From Tenacibaculum piscium (lineage in GTDB: Bacteria; Bacteroidota; Bacteroidia; Flavobacteriales; Flavobacteriaceae), in the NCBI RefSeq assembly GCF_021390715.1, contig NZ_JAJGWT010000002.1:62001-126000 (forward strand): a stretch of 64,000 bases of DNA, read 5' to 3'. The notes below the pieces were generated by a model. That model was not told the DNA's origin and ran no database searches. It saw only the letters and a program-made list of their open reading frames with translations. Positions 35,308 through 45,092 of this stretch are shown here, piece by piece. The position numbers and the translations under genes are program-made. Within the stretch, counting starts at the first letter, position 1. Each line of letters opens with the position of its first letter.

Positions 35308-36300
35308 TTATTTTATGTGCATTGATTTTGCAATTGCTTCTAATTCGAATAAAAAATCACGTTTATTTACCGAAGGTGCGTAGGTAAATCCTTCAAAAAT
35401 CACCAAGCGATTATTTTTTTTATCAATGATTGTATAATTAATAAATGGCCCTGCCATAAAATCATTTTTCACTTCCCATTTCCCGCGTGTTTCGTAGGCT
35501 TTTTTACCATCAATTTGAGCATCAAAAGTAAAAGGTGTGTAAGCTTGTTCGGTAATCATATACATTCCTTCTTTGCTTCCTGGTATGTGTTTTTTACCAA
35601 TGGTATCCCGAACTGCGGTAATATTATCGGCAATAGTATTTTCATCTTTTAAAGGAACGGTGTATAGTAGAATATTATTTGTTCCATCGCCACGGGCAAT
35701 ACCGCTTCGTAAATGCTGACGAAACCAAATAAAATCACCTGTATCTTCAACCAATCTAAATCTTTCAGGAATATCAATAGTTACACCGATATTTTTAATG
35801 GTTTTAAATTGAGTTTCATCAATACGTTCTTTTTTAAAGATATTTTGAGTAAATTTAATATCTTCATCTTTAAAGATTTGTATAATTTCTTTGCCTCTTT
35901 TTTCAAGTAATGTTAAAATTTCTGTTTTATTTTTAGCGGTCGCATGCACGATAATTTGTGGTTTTGCATACCTATCTTTTTCAATAGCAATACTTTCTTT
36001 AGCGCCTTCTTTGATAAGAAGAACGGCTTTTGCGTGTCTCATAAAGCTACTAAATCCGCTAGGATCTATTTGACTTACCGATAATAATGTTTCTGGCTGT
36101 GGCAATCCCACTTGCGATTCTCCAAATACAGTTCGTATTTTATTTCCGATTTTCCCTTCCCAATCTGCTCCTTTTACAACTACAATTATTTTGTTGGTAT
36201 TTCCGTTAGATGTTGGTAACGTGTAGCTATTTTTTGCGTTGTTTGTTTTACAAGATGTTGCAAAGATTGTTAAAACAAGCAAGCATATTATTTGTTTCAT
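35308..36300 (-). CDS. DUF4837 family lipoprotein
   Basis: A 330-residue lipoprotein with lipobox FATSC (Cys17). It has the DUF4837 features: KIIVVVKGADWEGKIGNKIRTVFG, QPETLLSVSQIDPSGFSSFMRH, a central NIGVTIDIPERFRLVEDTGDFIWFRQHLRSG, then YTIIDKKNNRLVIFEGFTYAP. The family is nearly confined to Bacteroidota and has no known function. It lies 36 bases after the lytic transglycosylase gene and has its own terminator, so the two form a transcription unit and may both act in the envelope. Confidence 0.88.
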   Translation of the reverse strand: MKQIICLLVLTIFATSCKTNNAKNSYTLPTSNGNTNKIIVVVKGADWEGKIGNKIRTVFGESQVGLPQPETLLSVSQIDPSGFSSFMRHAKAVLLIKEGAKESIAIEKDRYAKPQIIVHATAKNKTEILTLLEKRGKEIIQIFKDEDIKFTQNIFKKERIDETQFKTIKNIGVTIDIPERFRLVEDTGDFIWFRQHLRSGIARGDGTNNILLYTVPLKDENTIADNITAVRDTIGKKHIPGSKEGMYMITEQAYTPFTFDAQIDGKKAYETRGKWEVKNDFMAGPFINYTIIDKKNNRLVIFEGFTYAPSVNKRDFLFELEAIAKSMHIK

Positions 36301-36336
36301 AGGTTTTTTTTTGGGGTTAGATTTTATCTTTAAATT

Positions 36337-37938
36337 TTATCCTTTAAAAATTTTAAGTTCCATTCCTGGCTTTAATCTTTTTACACTCCAAATATTGTTC
36401 CATTTTTTAATTTGTTCTATAGAAACTGATGGATATTTTTTGGAGATTGTCCATAAAGAGTCGCCATTTTGCACGATATAAACCTGATGTGCTCCTTTTG
36501 GCAATGGATATTTTCTTTTGGATGTTTTTGTAGAAGCTACTAATTTCTTCGGATAAATATTTAAGCGTTGTCCTATTTTCAGGCGATGATTTCTCATACC
36601 ATTCCAACGTTTGATATCACTAACTCTTACGCCAAATTTATGGGCTATTTTCCCTAGATAATCACCACTACGTACTTTATATCGGGTACGTTTTTCGGCT
36701 TCAAAAAACTTAGGAAGTGGTTTTTCTATTTTACTATCATCAGTATTTGCTAATTGATAAATAGCTTTTTCTTGTTCTAAGAAGTCGATTATATTTTTTC
36801 GAGGCAATCTAAGAGCATAATTTTTATCGGCTACATACGGAATAATATCTAATTTATATGACGGATTTAAGAAGGATAATAATTCGGTATCAATCTTTGT
36901 TTTTTCTGCTATTTGATCAAAAGTTACGGTTCTTTTTACACGAACGGTATCAGTTTCAAAATGAAAAATTGTAGGTGGTGCAGGATAAATCGCATGTTCT
37001 TCTGCATATTCAAAAATATACATGGTTGCATAAAAAGCGGGAACATATCCTGCTGTTTCTCGTGGTAAATACGGACGAATATTCCAATAATTTCGGTATC
37101 CTCCTGAGCGTTTAATCGCTTTAGAAACATTTCCAGGACCTGAATTGTAGGCTGCTAAGGCTAAATCCCAATCGCCAAAAATTTTATATAACTGACTTAA
37201 ATATTTACACGCAGCGATAGTCGATTTCACAGGATTTTGACGCTCATCAACATAAGAATTTACCTTTAAATCAAACTGGATTCCAGTACCATACATAAAT
37301 TGCCAAAGTCCTGTTGCGCCAACTCTAGAGCGTGCGTCAGGACGCAATGCTGATTCTACAATAGCTAAATATTTCATTTCCAACGGAACATCAAACTGAT
37401 CTAAATATTGTTCAAACATCGGAAAATAATAGTGAGCCTTTGCCATTAAAGCAGGATAATATTTTGTTCGATATTTTAAATAACTGTTAATTACTTTTTC
37501 TAACGATGGATTATAGGCTAAATGAAAAGGTGTTTTTACATTTAAATCTTGCAAACGTTTTTTGAGTAAATCGGTAGAAAGTATTGAGGTTGTATTCTCA
37601 AGAATATCTTTATCATTAATTACATATTGAATGCTATCAAAAGACGATGAATTAAATTTTTCTTCTATTAATAAACTATCAATAATTTTCAAATCGGCAT
37701 CAGTAAATAGTTCTTGATATTTTTTAAGTTTAGAAGCATCAATAACCGTATCGACAACAGTTCCTATAAAATTAGAATCAATAGTGATTTTCGTTTTATC
37801 GATATTTTTGATGTTTTGACTATTTTTGATGTTTTTGATATTTTTAGTCGTATTGATAGTCATAAAAGCACTATCAACAGCAACGGGCTGTTGTGCAAAA
37901 ACGAATGCGGTAAAAAAAAGTAAGAATAAATTTTTCAT
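36337..37938 (-). CDS. LysM-containing membrane-bound lytic transglycosylase (MltD-like)
   Basis: A 533-residue exported murein hydrolase that cleaves glycan strands with anhydro-muramic acid formation. A signal peptide (FFTAFVFAQQ) is followed by an Asn/Lys/Ile repeat-like linker (residues about 28-55) and the SLT domain around 165-300, with the catalytic glutamate in AIVESALRPDARSRVGATGLWQFM and the AYNSGPGNV motif. Two LysM domains follow (KVRSGDYLGKIAHKFGVRVSDIKRWN at about 415-460 and YIVQNGDSLWTISKKYPSVSIEQIKKWN at about 485-530). This arrangement matches MltD-type enzymes. Confidence 0.93.
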   Translation of the reverse strand: MKNLFLLFFTAFVFAQQPVAVDSAFMTINTTKNIKNIKNSQNIKNIDKTKITIDSNFIGTVVDTVIDASKLKKYQELFTDADLKIIDSLLIEEKFNSSSFDSIQYVINDKDILENTTSILSTDLLKKRLQDLNVKTPFHLAYNPSLEKVINSYLKYRTKYYPALMAKAHYYFPMFEQYLDQFDVPLEMKYLAIVESALRPDARSRVGATGLWQFMYGTGIQFDLKVNSYVDERQNPVKSTIAACKYLSQLYKIFGDWDLALAAYNSGPGNVSKAIKRSGGYRNYWNIRPYLPRETAGYVPAFYATMYIFEYAEEHAIYPAPPTIFHFETDTVRVKRTVTFDQIAEKTKIDTELLSFLNPSYKLDIIPYVADKNYALRLPRKNIIDFLEQEKAIYQLANTDDSKIEKPLPKFFEAEKRTRYKVRSGDYLGKIAHKFGVRVSDIKRWNGMRNHRLKIGQRLNIYPKKLVASTKTSKRKYPLPKGAHQVYIVQNGDSLWTISKKYPSVSIEQIKKWNNIWSVKRLKPGMELKIFKG

Positions 37939-38033
37939 AATTGCTATAGTTTACTTTAATATGTTTTAATCTATTTTGATATTATTTTTTGATATATTTT
38001 GAGGTATTTCAATCTGTTTTATAAAGCGATTTT

Positions 38034-38795
38034 TTAAATGGCTAATTCAACAACGATAGGACAATGGTCAGAATGTTTTGCTTCTGGTAAAATATAGGCT
38101 TTAGAAATTTTATCTTTCAAAGGTTCAGCAACCATAGCATAATCTAAACGCCAACCTTTGTTATTTGCTCTAGAATTTGCACGATAACTCCACCAAGAAT
38201 ACTCTTGTTTATCTTGATTTAAATAACGGAAACTATCAATAAATCCGTTGTTGATAAATTCACCCATCCATGTTCGTTCTTCGGGTAAAAATCCTGAAAC
38301 GCCTTTCATTTTTGGATTGTGAATATCTATTTCTTGATGACAAATATTATAATCGCCACAAATCACTAAATTCGGAATTTCTTGTTTTAAAGTATCAATA
38401 TATTCTTGAAATTCATCCATATAATTGAATTTAAAATTCAAGCGTTCGGAATTTGTTCCTGACGGAAGATATAAGCTCATCACGGATACTTCATCAAAAT
38501 CTACCCGCAAATTTCTTCCTTCAAAATCCATGGCTTCGATTCCTGTTCCGTATTCAATATGATTTGGTTTTTCTTTACAAAAAACAGCCACTGATGAATA
38601 GCCTTTTTTTTGTGCTGAAAACCAATAATGATATGGGTATCCAGCATTTTCAAAAGTTGTAACATCGAGTTGTTCTTTATGAGCTTTGGTTTCTTGAATA
38701 CAAATCACATCAGGATTTTCAGTTTCTAACCAATCGATAAATCCTTTTTTTAAGGCGGCTCTAATGCCGTTTACGTTGTATGATAGTATTTTCAT
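38034..38795 (-). CDS. xth: Exodeoxyribonuclease III
   Basis: AP endonuclease / 3'-5' exonuclease of base-excision repair. The 253-residue protein begins MKILSYNVNGIRAALKKGF, has the metal-binding glutamate in CIQETKAH, the GDYNICHQEIDIHNP block, and ends with WRLDYAMV and HSDHCPIVVEL. All catalytic residues of the exonuclease III class are present. It is seven bases downstream of the CoA-transferase subunit B gene, in what looks like the same transcript, without functional connection. Confidence 0.95.
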   Translation of the reverse strand: MKILSYNVNGIRAALKKGFIDWLETENPDVICIQETKAHKEQLDVTTFENAGYPYHYWFSAQKKGYSSVAVFCKEKPNHIEYGTGIEAMDFEGRNLRVDFDEVSVMSLYLPSGTNSERLNFKFNYMDEFQEYIDTLKQEIPNLVICGDYNICHQEIDIHNPKMKGVSGFLPEERTWMGEFINNGFIDSFRYLNQDKQEYSWWSYRANSRANNKGWRLDYAMVAEPLKDKISKAYILPEAKHSDHCPIVVELAI

Positions 38796-38802
38796 GAGTA
38801 TT

Positions 38803-39459
38803 TTACATATTCATTTCAGGAATTTCTCCTTCTATAATTAAATTTCCTTTCGTTGCTTTTTTTATTTCATCCACAGAAACACCAGGCGCTCTTTCAAGCA
38901 GATAGAAAGCATTATTTTTAACTTCTAAAACGGCTAAATTGGTCACTATTTTTGTAACACAACCAACGCCGGTTAAGGGCAGAGAGCATTTTTCTAAAAG
39001 TTTAGATTCGCCACGTTTATTAGTGTGCATCATCGCTACAATAATATTTTCTGCCGATGCTACTAAATCCATAGCACCGCCCATTCCTTTTACCATTTTT
39101 CCAGGGATTTTCCAGTTGGCGATATCACCATTTTGTGCAACTTCCATGGCACCTAAAACGGTTAATTGCACGTGTTTTCCTCGGATCATTGCAAAGCTCA
39201 TTGCTGAATCAAAAATAGCGCCACCATCTAATACGGTTACGGTTTGTTTTCCTGCATTTATAAGGTCGGCATCTTCGGTTCCTTCTATTGGAAAAGGTCC
39301 CATTCCTAGCAATCCATTTTCAGATTGAAATTCTACTTCAATTCCTTCAGGAATGTAATTTGCAACTAAGGTAGGAATTCCGATTCCTAAATTAACATAC
39401 CATTTATCTTGTAATTCTTTTGCAATTCTTTGTGCTATTTGTTCTTTTGATAACGCCAT
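38803..39459 (-). CDS. scoB: 3-oxoacid CoA-transferase subunit B
   Basis: The beta subunit of succinyl-CoA:3-ketoacid (acetoacetate) CoA-transferase, which transfers CoA between succinyl-CoA and acetoacetate. The 218-residue protein has WYVNLGIGIPTLVANYIP, the catalytic glutamate in QSENGLLGMGPFP, a GGAIFDSAMSFAMIRGKHV block, and LTVLGAMEVAQNGDIANWKIPGK. Subunit A is encoded directly upstream, two bases away. It allows ketone bodies or leucine-derived acetoacetate to enter central metabolism. Confidence 0.94.
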   Translation of the reverse strand: MALSKEQIAQRIAKELQDKWYVNLGIGIPTLVANYIPEGIEVEFQSENGLLGMGPFPIEGTEDADLINAGKQTVTVLDGGAIFDSAMSFAMIRGKHVQLTVLGAMEVAQNGDIANWKIPGKMVKGMGGAMDLVASAENIIVAMMHTNKRGESKLLEKCSLPLTGVGCVTKIVTNLAVLEVKNNAFYLLERAPGVSVDEIKKATKGNLIIEGEIPEMNM

Positions 39460-39461
39460 TT

Positions 39462-40166
39462 TTAGTGTATTTTAGGAGTTACAGTTCGTTGTTCAATTCT
39501 TTTTTGATAATTTTCTCCCTGAAAAATACGTTGTACAAAAATACCTGGAATATGTATTTGATTGGGATCAAGTGTTCCTGCGGGTACTAATTCTTCGACC
39601 TCAGCTACGGTAATTGTTGCTGCGCCGCACATATTCGGGTTAAAATTACGTGCTGTTCCTTTAAAGATTAAATTTCCAGCAGTATCTCCTTTCCATGCTT
39701 TTACAAAGGCAAAATCGGCTTTAAAAGCAGATTCTAACACGTACATTTTCCCATCAAATTCACGAGTTTCTTTTCCTTCTGCGACTTCTGTTCCGTATCC
39801 TGCTGGCGTATAAAATGCTGGAAAACCTGCTTGAGCTGCCCTACATTTTTCTGCTAAAGTTCCTTGAGGAGTTAATTCGACTTCAAGTTCTCCTGAGAGC
39901 ATTTGACGTTCAAATTCTTGATTTTCGCCAACATACGATGCTATCATTTTTTTTATTTGTTTATTTTGAAGTAATAACCCTAAGCCAAAATCATCAACAC
40001 CAGCATTATTTGAGATGCAAGTTACCTCGCTAACATTTAATTTTACTAATTCAGCAATGGCATTTTCTGGGATACCACATAAACCGAAACCACCTACCAT
40101 AAAAGTCATTCCGTTTTTTACGTCCATGAGTGCTTCTTGTACGTTATTTACTTTTTTATGAATCAT
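39462..40166 (-). CDS. scoA: 3-oxoacid CoA-transferase subunit A
   Basis: The alpha subunit partner of the gene downstream. The 234-residue protein has the N-terminal signature [23 protein letters not shown], the CoA-binding segment [17 protein letters not shown], then [32 protein letters not shown] and [25 protein letters not shown]. This is the ScoA/AtoD pattern; together with ScoB it forms the full enzyme. There is a 93-base gap to the PBP1A gene upstream. Confidence 0.94.
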   Translation of the reverse strand: MIHKKVNNVQEALMDVKNGMTFMVGGFGLCGIPENAIAELVKLNVSEVTCISNNAGVDDFGLGLLLQNKQIKKMIASYVGENQEFERQMLSGELEVELTPQGTLAEKCRAAQAGFPAFYTPAGYGTEVAEGKETREFDGKMYVLESAFKADFAFVKAWKGDTAGNLIFKGTARNFNPNMCGAATITVAEVEELVPAGTLDPNQIHIPGIFVQRIFQGENYQKRIEQRTVTPKIH

Positions 40167-40259
40167 CTTAGTTGCTGTTTTTAGTTTTATTAATCTTAAT
40201 TAGCGATATATTATTTTGAAAACGACTATTTTGTTGCTATCTATTTAATAATAATTTTC

Positions 40260-42563
40260 TTAAAAATCGGTATCTCCTTCTTGATTTTCTTGATTGTTAT
40301 CGGTATTCTTTTTTACTTCATTACAGTTAATGGTAATTGTTAATTCTCCTGTTGGTTTTTCAAAATCTTTTTTACTGATATGCAATGTTGAATCTGCATA
40401 ACATTTTCGCATGTATAATCCCCAGGTAGGTAATGACATGGTTGCTCCTTGCCCTAAACCGATTCCTTTAAAATGGGTTGCTCTATCTTCTCCTCCTGTC
40501 CAAATTCCTGTTGCTAAATTGGGAACAACGCCCATAAACCAACCATCAGATTGATTTTGTGTAGTTCCAGTTTTTCCTGCAATTGGGTTTGTGAATTTAT
40601 ATGGAAAACCTGTATTGGCATCTTTTCTTCGCGTCCAACCAGAACGCAAACGTGCTCCTGAACCCGATTGTGTAACACCTTTTAATAAATCCAGCACTAC
40701 ATAAGCAGATTCTTCGCTTAAAACTTCTTTTGTTTGCGGAACAAATTCTTGTAGTACAGTACCGTTTTTATCTTCAATTCTGGTAATCATCATTGGGCTT
40801 ACACGCAATCCTTTATTGGCAAATGTTGAATAAGCGCTAACCATTTCTATTAATGATAAATCTACGGCTCCTAAAGCGATTGCTGGATTGGGATCAATAG
40901 TTGATTTTATTCCTGCAGATTGTGCTAAACGTGCTACATTTATAGGCGATACTTTATCAATTAATTGTGCAGTTATCACGTTTACAGAACCTGCTAATGC
41001 TTGTTTTAGAGTTAATTCTCCTCCGTATCTATTACTAGCATTACTAGGTGTCCAATCTTTGGGCATTCCGTATTTTTCCTTAGGAATGGTATATAGAATA
41101 TTTGGTAATTTATCGCAAGGCGACATTTTTAGTTGATTAATTGCCGTTGCATATACGAACGGTTTAAAAGTAGAACCAACTTGACGTTTTTGTTGTTCTA
41201 CGGCATCATATTTAAAATATTTATGACTGATACCACCAACCCATGCTTTAATATGTCCTGTTTGTGGTTCGATAGAAACTAAACCAGAGCGTAAAAAATG
41301 CTTATAATAACGGATAGAATCATAGGGTGTCATCACGGTATCAATGGCACCTTTCCAAGAAAAGACACGCATATCGGTATCGGTATTAAACGATTTTTCA
41401 ATTTCTTTTTCACTTTTTCCATCTGATTTCATGCGTCTATAACGTGTAGAGCTTCGTTTTCCTCTTTTCATTATATTCAAAATTTGTGCTTTATCTAATT
41501 CATAAAACGGCGCATTTTTATTTTCTTGTTGTTCTTTAAAGAAAAATGATTGCAAATTTGCCATGTGTTCTGTCGTTGCTTCTTCTGCATATTTTTGCAT
41601 TCTAGAATCAATCGTAACATGTATTTTTAAGCCATCTTTATAGATATTATAAAACTCGCCATTTGGTTTTGGGTTTTCTTTTGCCCATATTTTCAAGCGT
41701 TGTTTTAAATTTTCTCTAAAATAGGTTGCCAATCCATCACTATGACTCTCTGGTGTAAAGTTTATTTTTAGGGGTAATTTTTGTAGCGAATCTTTTTGTT
41801 GCTGTGTGATAACTTCATTTTTTGCCATTTGCGCAAACACGACATTTCTACGCTGTAAGGATTTGTTTTTAGAGCGTTCTCTGTAAGGGTTGTATTGCCT
41901 CGGATTTTTTAACATCGCTACTAAAATAGCTGATTCTTGTAAATCTAATTCTTTAGGTTCTTTACCAAAATAAATACGTGCTGCCGAACGAATACCAGTT
42001 GCATTAAAAAGAAATCCTTGTGTATTTAGGTACATTGTGGCAATTTCTTCTTTGGTATATTGACGCTCTAATTTTATAGCCACAACCCATTCTTTTAATT
42101 TTTGAGAAAGACGTTTAAAAATATTACTAGATCCTCCTTTATTAAATAGATTTTTAGCTAATTGTTGGGTGATGGTACTTGCGCCTCCTTTTCTACCTAA
42201 ATTAGCGATAGCTCTTGCGGTACCTTTAAAGTCGATACCAGAATGTTGATAAAAGCGTTCATCTTCGGTAGCCACTAGAGCTTTGATTAAATTTTCGGGT
42301 AAATCCTTGTATAAAATTGGGGTTCTATTTGCTTTTACGTAGTATTTCCCTAGGGTTTTTCCATCGGCAGAAATCACTTCTGTAGCCAAATCACTTTTAG
42401 GATTTTCGAGTTCTTCAAAAGAAGGTAACGCTCCAAAAGTTCCCCAAGATGCTAATAAGAATAGTAAGGAAACGAAAAGTAATCCACTTAATAATATTCC
42501 CCAAAACCATTTGATATAGGCACTATAATTGGTTGTTTTCTTGGTTGTTTTATTTTCTGTCAT
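40260..42563 (-). CDS. Penicillin-binding protein 1A (bifunctional)
   Basis: A 767-residue class A PBP that polymerises and cross-links peptidoglycan. A cytoplasmic start and one membrane helix (about 18-40) precede the GT51 transglycosylase domain with ATEDERFYQHSGIDFKG and the STITQQLAKNLF motif, and the transpeptidase domain with the SxxK serine in GSTFKPF, the SVN triad and KTGTT. All motifs are intact. Its ATG overlaps the last base of the gldH stop (TAATG), so translation is coupled with gldH. The protein ends in an Asn/Glu-rich tail. Confidence 0.95.
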   Translation of the reverse strand: MTENKTTKKTTNYSAYIKWFWGILLSGLLFVSLLFLLASWGTFGALPSFEELENPKSDLATEVISADGKTLGKYYVKANRTPILYKDLPENLIKALVATEDERFYQHSGIDFKGTARAIANLGRKGGASTITQQLAKNLFNKGGSSNIFKRLSQKLKEWVVAIKLERQYTKEEIATMYLNTQGFLFNATGIRSAARIYFGKEPKELDLQESAILVAMLKNPRQYNPYRERSKNKSLQRRNVVFAQMAKNEVITQQQKDSLQKLPLKINFTPESHSDGLATYFRENLKQRLKIWAKENPKPNGEFYNIYKDGLKIHVTIDSRMQKYAEEATTEHMANLQSFFFKEQQENKNAPFYELDKAQILNIMKRGKRSSTRYRRMKSDGKSEKEIEKSFNTDTDMRVFSWKGAIDTVMTPYDSIRYYKHFLRSGLVSIEPQTGHIKAWVGGISHKYFKYDAVEQQKRQVGSTFKPFVYATAINQLKMSPCDKLPNILYTIPKEKYGMPKDWTPSNASNRYGGELTLKQALAGSVNVITAQLIDKVSPINVARLAQSAGIKSTIDPNPAIALGAVDLSLIEMVSAYSTFANKGLRVSPMMITRIEDKNGTVLQEFVPQTKEVLSEESAYVVLDLLKGVTQSGSGARLRSGWTRRKDANTGFPYKFTNPIAGKTGTTQNQSDGWFMGVVPNLATGIWTGGEDRATHFKGIGLGQGATMSLPTWGLYMRKCYADSTLHISKKDFEKPTGELTITINCNEVKKNTDNNQENQEGDTDF

Positions 42564-43051
42564 TATTGTAATTTTTCAATTCTAAATCCTACTTCCGAAA
42601 TACCTTTAAGATTTTCAATTCCTTTAATTTGGTTATTTTTTCTCATAGCTTGTGCTATTTTAAAGGTATATTTCCCTGTCTTTGGAAACTGTATATTTTC
42701 TTTATAAAAGAGTTTATTTTCTTTGATAGTTGCGAGTCCTTTCCCTAAAAATTTACCGGTAACATCAGCCATATCATACTCTAATGTATCTACAATTATT
42801 TGTCCGTCAGGGAATTTTAATTGTGTAATTAGAAATAGATTTTGATATTGATATTCGTTATTATTTCTAAGATTTATAAAAAGGTTTTTTTTGTTGATGG
42901 TATCTTTTATTTCAAAATTAAATTCGATGGCATTTTTTTTATTCCAATGATTATTTGGCAATGTCAGATACGTATCATATTCTGCTTTAGAATCACATGA
43001 TATGATTCCTATTAGCATTAAAAAAAAGATAAATACACGATTCTTTTTCAT
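42563..43051 (-). CDS. gldH: Gliding motility lipoprotein GldH
   Basis: A 162-residue lipoprotein (lipobox IIISC, Cys19). The body matches GldH: YDTYLTLPNNHWNKKNAIEFNFEIKDT, LFINLRNNNEYQYQNLFLIT, DTLEYDMADVTGKFLGKGL and the terminal IKGIENLKGISEVGFRIEK. GldH is required for gliding motility in Flavobacterium johnsoniae; its exact place is not known, and homologues occur in non-gliding relatives. The order ricT-gldH-PBP1A is conserved in the family (from memory). It is coupled to the PBP gene by a one-base start/stop overlap. Confidence 0.92.
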   Translation of the reverse strand: MKKNRVFIFFLMLIGIISCDSKAEYDTYLTLPNNHWNKKNAIEFNFEIKDTINKKNLFINLRNNNEYQYQNLFLITQLKFPDGQIIVDTLEYDMADVTGKFLGKGLATIKENKLFYKENIQFPKTGKYTFKIAQAMRKNNQIKGIENLKGISEVGFRIEKLQ

Positions 43052-43075
43052 TTTATGATCGTTTTATAATTTGCT

Positions 43076-44800
43076 TTATGACTCCTTTTTTTGGTTGGTA
43101 TTTTCGTTAGAGTTTTCGTTACTATTTTCGTTGGTATTTTTTCTTCTTTGTGGTTGATTTCTTCTTGGGTTTGGTTTTTTATGTTGTCCTGAAACGTTTT
43201 TTTCGTTAGACGTTGTCGCTACGTTTTTAGCTACATTGTCTTTTGTTATTTTTACAGGTGTTCTTTTATTAGGTTGTTTTTGAACAGATTGCGCTGTTTC
43301 TTTTTTATCAATAGGTTTACGAGTTGGTCGTTGTATTCGTTGTGGCCTTTTATTTGGTTGTGCTTTTACAGGCTGTTCTCCTTCTTTTCTAGCAACAGGT
43401 TTTTTTACTGGTCTTGGTGTTGAACGTTGTGGTCTTTTATTTGGCTGTGCTTTTACGGGTTGTTCTCCTTCTTTCCTGGCGACAGGTTTTCTTGCTGATC
43501 TTGGTGTTACTGGTCGTTGTGGTCTTTTATTTGGCTGTGCTTTTATGGGTTGTTCTCCTTCTTTTCTAGCGACAGGTTTTCTTACTGATTTTGGTACTGG
43601 TCGTTGCGGTCTTTTATTTGGTTGTGTTTTTACAGGTTGATTTCCTTCATTTCTGGCAACGGGTTTTCTTGATTTTCTTCTATTATTACGTGATTTTTTT
43701 GGTGTATCAAAACGGGTTAAACTATCTTGGCCTACGACATTTTCAAAATCAACTACTGGTGCTAGATTTATCTCTAACTCATATTCATCTAACGGCAAAG
43801 CAAGTTCATTATTTTCATTGAGTTCAATAATTTCTTGCACTTGCTCTAACGAGATTCTAAACCACTTAAAACTTTCCTCTTTATAGGTATACCAAAGTAT
43901 TTTTTTAAAGATATCCATTTTTACAAAAATAGCATCTCCTTTTTCGGTTTTAAGTATTTTATCTTGCTTGGGAAAACTCTGCAAAGCATCTAAATAGGTA
44001 TCTAACTCAAAATTTAAACAACATTTTAATTTACCACATTGCCCTGCTAATTTTAGCGGATTTAATGATAATTGTTGATACCTAGCAGCAGCGGTATTTA
44101 CTTTTCTAAAATCGGTTAACCAGGTAGAACAACACAATTCTCTTCCACAAGAACCAACACCGCCTAAACGAGCTGCCTCTTGACGCATTCCTACTTGACG
44201 CATTTCTACACGAATGGAGAAAGTACCTGCTAAATCTCTAATTAATTGACGAAAATCGACACGTTCATCGGCGGTATAATAAAAAGTAGCTTTCGTTCCA
44301 TCTCCTTGATATTCAACATCAGAAAGTTTCATTTTTAGTTCTAAGCGACTAATAATTTCTCTTCCTTTTCGCTGTGTTTCTTGTTCTCTGTCTCTAGCGG
44401 TATGCCAAATATCGATATCTTTTTGCGATGCTTTTCGATATATTTTTTGAACTTCTTCGCTATCTGCGGTAATTTTTCTTTTTTTCATTTGAACCTTTAC
44501 AAGTTCTCCTGCAAGGGCTACAATACCAATATCATGACCAGATGATCCTTCAACAGCCACAACATCGCCCATTGAAAGGGTTAATTTTTCGGTATTTTTA
44601 TAAAAATGTTTACGTCCGTTTTTAAATCGAACTTCAAAAATATTAAAAGGAGCTTCGCCTGTTGGCAAAGTCATATTCGATAACCAATCAAAAACGGCCA
44701 ATTTATTGCCACTTCCACAGGTACCACTAGCGCAATTTCCATTACTTTTACAACCACCTGGCACTCCGTCTTTGCTCGTTGAACAACTGTTACAACTCAT
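43076..44800 (-). CDS. ricT: RicT-like PSP1-domain protein with repetitive basic tail
   Basis: A 574-residue protein. Residues about 1-30 are a Cys/Gly-rich leader with about six cysteines (MSCNSCSTSKDGVPGGC and more). The PSP1 domain follows (about 40-300), with GTFSIRVEMRQVGMRQEAARLGG and the double cysteine pairs GRELCCSTW and CGKLKCCLNF. In Bacillus subtilis the RicAFT complex carries 4Fe-4S clusters and acts in RNA maturation; the Bacteroidota role is unproven. The last 190 residues are Lys/Arg/Pro-rich and contain about four copies of a 28-30-residue unit (RKPVARKEGEQPVKAQPNKR), a disordered nucleic-acid-binding-like tail. It is upstream of gldH. Confidence 0.88.
   Translation of the reverse strand: MSCNSCSTSKDGVPGGCKSNGNCASGTCGSGNKLAVFDWLSNMTLPTGEAPFNIFEVRFKNGRKHFYKNTEKLTLSMGDVVAVEGSSGHDIGIVALAGELVKVQMKKRKITADSEEVQKIYRKASQKDIDIWHTARDREQETQRKGREIISRLELKMKLSDVEYQGDGTKATFYYTADERVDFRQLIRDLAGTFSIRVEMRQVGMRQEAARLGGVGSCGRELCCSTWLTDFRKVNTAAARYQQLSLNPLKLAGQCGKLKCCLNFELDTYLDALQSFPKQDKILKTEKGDAIFVKMDIFKKILWYTYKEESFKWFRISLEQVQEIIELNENNELALPLDEYELEINLAPVVDFENVVGQDSLTRFDTPKKSRNNRRKSRKPVARNEGNQPVKTQPNKRPQRPVPKSVRKPVARKEGEQPIKAQPNKRPQRPVTPRSARKPVARKEGEQPVKAQPNKRPQRSTPRPVKKPVARKEGEQPVKAQPNKRPQRIQRPTRKPIDKKETAQSVQKQPNKRTPVKITKDNVAKNVATTSNEKNVSGQHKKPNPRRNQPQRRKNTNENSNENSNENTNQKKES
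43300..43672 (-). repeat. Tandem coding repeats in the RicT tail
   Basis: Four to five imperfect units of about 84-90 bases, each coding for KPVARxEGxQPxKxQPNKRPQR plus a variable Pro/Ser/Arg segment. The last unit has decayed (KPIDKKETAQSVQKQPNKR). The repeats are in frame and are not a CRISPR array. Confidence 0.85.
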
Positions 44801-45010
44801 AAAATAGTATATTTTAGAAGTATTTTTTAAATCTGATTTTTGCCAGTATCAAAAAACACTTTTTTATTATTGATTTTCAGTTAGATAAAATTTTTATCGT
44901 AACTTTTCTTAATCAGTAAAGATACATATTCTATCGAAAATGGAAAATGGATTTTTTGTATAAAAAAAATGAAAATAAAATCCGATTTGTTTATTATTAT
45001 TCTCAGACAA

Positions 45011-45056
45011 AAAAAACACCTAATAATTAACGATAAGTCAATTATTAGGTGTTTTT
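45011..45056 (-). terminator. Terminator after the 188-residue outer-membrane protein gene
   Basis: AAAAACACCTAATAATT pairs with AATTATTAGGTGTTTTT around a loop of about ten bases. The T run lies on the minus-strand 3' side. It lies in the 292-base spacer before ricT, where I see nothing else convincing. Confidence 0.88.
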
Positions 45057-45092
45057 GAAAAATAATATTTTAACTATAAATTTTTAATGAAA

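Noticed and set aside
37800..37860. Tandem repeat element in the lytic transglycosylase gene (Lys-Asn-Ile-Lys repeats)
   Set aside because: Low-complexity coding linker after the signal peptide; a similar short KNIKN stretch occurs in the M1 peptidase. It is common in AT-rich genomes and not a mobile repeat.
43300..43672. CRISPR-like array
   Set aside because: The repeats are in frame inside a long coding region, imperfect, and have no unique spacers; they encode a basic protein tail.
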